NCBI GenBank assembly: GCA_026417845.1
Contig: JAOACM010000268.1
Span: 1-6,382, forward strand
Direction of reading: 5' to 3'
From: Planctomycetota bacterium
GTDB taxonomy: Bacteria; Planctomycetota; SZUA-567; H5-PLA8; CALKMO01
Length of the DNA stretch: 6,382 nt
The notes beneath the pieces were generated by a model. The model was given only the letters and a program-made list of their open reading frames with translations. It was not told the DNA's origin and did not search any database. Below are positions 4,770 through 6,382 of the stretch, in pieces. Positions within the stretch are counted from its first letter, which is position 1. The number at the start of each line of letters is the position of its first letter. The position numbers and the translations under genes were made by a program.

Positions 4770-6382
4770 TCAGGTCCCGGCGAACGGCAGGTATCGCCGG
4801 CGCCAGTTTTCCTTTTCCTCCGGCGAGGCGAAGCGCGTACAGACTTCGAGTTCTACCTCCTTGTCCGGCTGAGGCGGCGGCGCGTACTGGTCGGCAGTCA
4901 GCCTGACCGCCCGGACCTTCGATCCCGGCTCCGGATTGAACTCCGGCGCAGCTATCGCCAGCGCGTAGAACGTAAACTCCGGATCCGTGAACGCGAAGCT
5001 CGTGACCGTCGCGGCCGGCTTGCCGGATTCGTCGAGCACGATGTGCCCGGGCCGGATGCTGCGGCGGCCGGTGCCTTTCAGCCTCAGTATGTGGCGCTTG
5101 TCGCGTGCGGCCCGCGCGATGAATGCCTTCCTCCCCACGTAGAAAGGTACATGGAAGCGGTTGACGAATCCGTAGCCGGCCTCCGTCAGGTTTATGCCGT
5201 GGGGACCTTCCAGTTCGTGGCCGAACAGCGGGAAGCCGGCCTCTACGCGCGTCGAGTCCCTGGCGCCGAGGCCTGCCGGCCGGACCCCCATCGGAGAGCC
5301 GGCCTGGAGTATGGCGTTCCAGAGGTCGGCGGCGCGATCGGGGTGGACGAATATCTCGTACCCGACCGGCTCGCCGGTGTAGCCGGTGCGGGATGCAAAG
5401 ACGGGTATACCGCGCAGCCTGACGCGTCTTACCGAGTTCGGAACGCTCCTGCGCAATGCCGCCCTGTCAGCCGCATCGTCGCACAGGACGCACAGGACCT
5501 GCGTGGAAAGCGGCCCCTGGAGGGCGATGTCAATCAGACTGTCCGCGCCGGCGTTCCGCAGATCGCGCAGGCGCTCCGGGGGACCGAGCCGCGTGCCGGG
5601 GAAGTCGGCATCCACAGCGTACCGTCCGGAGGCTGCCGCCTGGAGCCAAGCCATGTCCCGGTCCGAATTGGCGGCGTTGACTACCAGCAGGAAGCGGTCC
5701 CGCTCGATGCGGTAGACATAAAGATCGTCAAGAGCGAGGCCGTCCGGATAGAGCATGTAGCTGTACTGCGCCTGGCCGATATCGAGCCTGGTTACGCAGT
5801 TCGCAAGCACCGCGTCCAGGAAGCCCATCGCGTTTTTCCCGGCTACCTCGAAGACGCCCATATGCGAGACATCGAACAGCCCGGCGGCCGATCTGACGGC
5901 TGCATGCTCGCGGAATATCCCCGTCGGATATTCGACCGGCATTTCCCAGCCGGCAAACGGCACCATCCTGGCGCCGGCAGCCCTGTGGACCTCGTTCAAA
6001 ACGGTCTTTTTAAGCGCCGCGATGCCGGACCCGGCACTACTTTCCGCCCCGCCGCCAGCCTCTGCGGGTTGTCCTGCATAAGCCGGCAGCGGGGGCGGAG
6101 GAGCTGATGCGTAGATTCCAGCCCGACCGATGAAATAAGGCTTCGTCAGGTCAACGACGGGCAGCGCCACCCAGACGGCACTTCCGCTCCTCGCTCGACG
6201 CGCCGCCGCTTCCGCTTCAGCCTCGGCATCCTCCGCTCCTGCCGCGAATCCCTCGTCCGCCGCCCCGGCCGTCAGCGGATCGACCACGAAAGGCCCGTCA
6301 ACCTTGGCGTAGAGATCGGCATCGTCCACCAGGACATATCCATCAGACAGGCGCCGCATCCATGTCTTTATGCGCTCGTACC
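4770..6382 (-). CDS. gcvT: GcvT-family aminomethyltransferase with N-terminal extension (5' end beyond window; likely fusion)
   Basis: GcvT, the T protein of the glycine cleavage system, moves the methylene carbon from aminomethyl-lipoyl H protein to tetrahydrofolate, giving 5,10-methylene-THF and ammonia in the cytoplasm. Counting from the Met at 6359, the GcvT domain spans about 115-490. Family motifs occur in order: GARMVPFAGWEMPVEY (129-144), GLFDVSHMG (160-168), GQAQYSYML (195-203), DDLYVYR (211-217, with the conserved Asp pair), VVNAANSDRD (226-235), IALQGP (278-283), SRTGYTGEPVGYEIF (323-337) and GLGARDSTRVEAG (363-375). About 114 residues precede the domain. They include acidic Ala/Glu and Pro-rich linkers and the segment VVDLTKPYFIGRAG. 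The reading frame stays open upstream of that Met (YERIKTW) to the window edge, with no clear ribosome binding site, so the start lies outside. A fusion to another one-carbon enzyme is inferred. About 35-40 C-terminal residues follow the usual end. GYTGEPVGYEI carries one residue more than the family form. Confidence 0.9.
   Translation of the reverse strand, partial: YERIKTWMRRLSDGYVLVDDADLYAKVDGPFVVDPLTAGAADEGFAAGAEDAEAEAEAAARRARSGSAVWVALPVVDLTKPYFIGRAGIYASAPPPPLPAYAGQPAEAGGGAESSAGSGIAALKKTVLNEVHRAAGARMVPFAGWEMPVEYPTGIFREHAAVRSAAGLFDVSHMGVFEVAGKNAMGFLDAVLANCVTRLDIGQAQYSYMLYPDGLALDDLYVYRIERDRFLLVVNAANSDRDMAWLQAAASGRYAVDADFPGTRLGPPERLRDLRNAGADSLIDIALQGPLSTQVLCVLCDDAADRAALRRSVPNSVRRVRLRGIPVFASRTGYTGEPVGYEIFVHPDRAADLWNAILQAGSPMGVRPAGLGARDSTRVEAGFPLFGHELEGPHGINLTEAGYGFVNRFHVPFYVGRKAFIARAARDKRHILRLKGTGRRSIRPGHIVLDESGKPAATVTSFAFTDPEFTFYALAIAAPEFNPEPGSKVRAVRLTADQYAPPPQPDKEVELEVCTRFASPEEKENWRRRYLPFAGT

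Noticed and set aside
4638..6107. 489-codon + strand open frame opposite gcvT
   Set aside because: It is antisense to an unmistakable GcvT domain, and its translation is Arg/Pro/Gly-rich without family motifs.
2572..6382. A single functional operon linking GcvT, GH42 and the exported protein
   Set aside because: The genes share a strand, but the spacers of 92 and 325 bases and the lack of pathway connection do not support one functional unit. No gcvH or gcvP is visible.

Overview
The window is high-GC bacterial DNA and carries four protein-coding genes. No RNA gene, insertion sequence, integrase or CRISPR array was seen. One gene, the 3' part of murA, lies on the + strand at the left edge. 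The other three lie on the - strand and read right to left: a GcvT-family aminomethyltransferase that runs off the right edge, a GH42-type glycoside hydrolase, and an exported zinc-finger/gluzincin-like protein. MurA points to a peptidoglycan-making bacterium. The combination of a large exported Cys-rich gluzincin-like protein, a GH42 enzyme, an extended GcvT and GC-rich DNA would fit a Planctomycetota/PVC-type or similar uncultivated lineage. That placement is an impression, not a demonstration.

Layout. Positions 1-798 hold the C-terminal 265 residues of MurA. Positions 799-905 form a convergent intergenic spacer packed with inverted repeats and a run of nine C. Positions 906-2246 (-) encode a 446-residue exported protein with a DnaJ-like Cys cluster followed by a gluzincin-type fold, in which the catalytic Glu of HExxH appears to be Val. 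Positions 2247-2571 are a 325-base spacer with a locally AT-rich leader and two weak hairpins. Positions 2572-4677 (-) encode a 701-residue GH42-like beta-galactosidase family enzyme with both catalytic Glu candidates in place. Positions 4678-4769 are a 92-base spacer with a strong ribosome binding site and two competing GC hairpins. Positions 4770-6382 (-) encode a complete GcvT domain joined through low-complexity linkers to a segment whose reading frame stays open to the window edge.

How they work together. MurA makes a peptidoglycan precursor. GcvT handles one-carbon transfer from glycine to tetrahydrofolate. The GH42 enzyme trims beta-galactosides or related sugars. The exported protein has no assigned function. 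The three minus-strand genes are co-directional, but their spacers (92 and 325 bases) are long, and nothing shows that they form one functional pathway. The two most notable points are the Glu-less HxxxH motif in the exported protein and the evidence that GcvT is the C-terminal half of a larger fusion, possibly with serine hydroxymethyltransferase.
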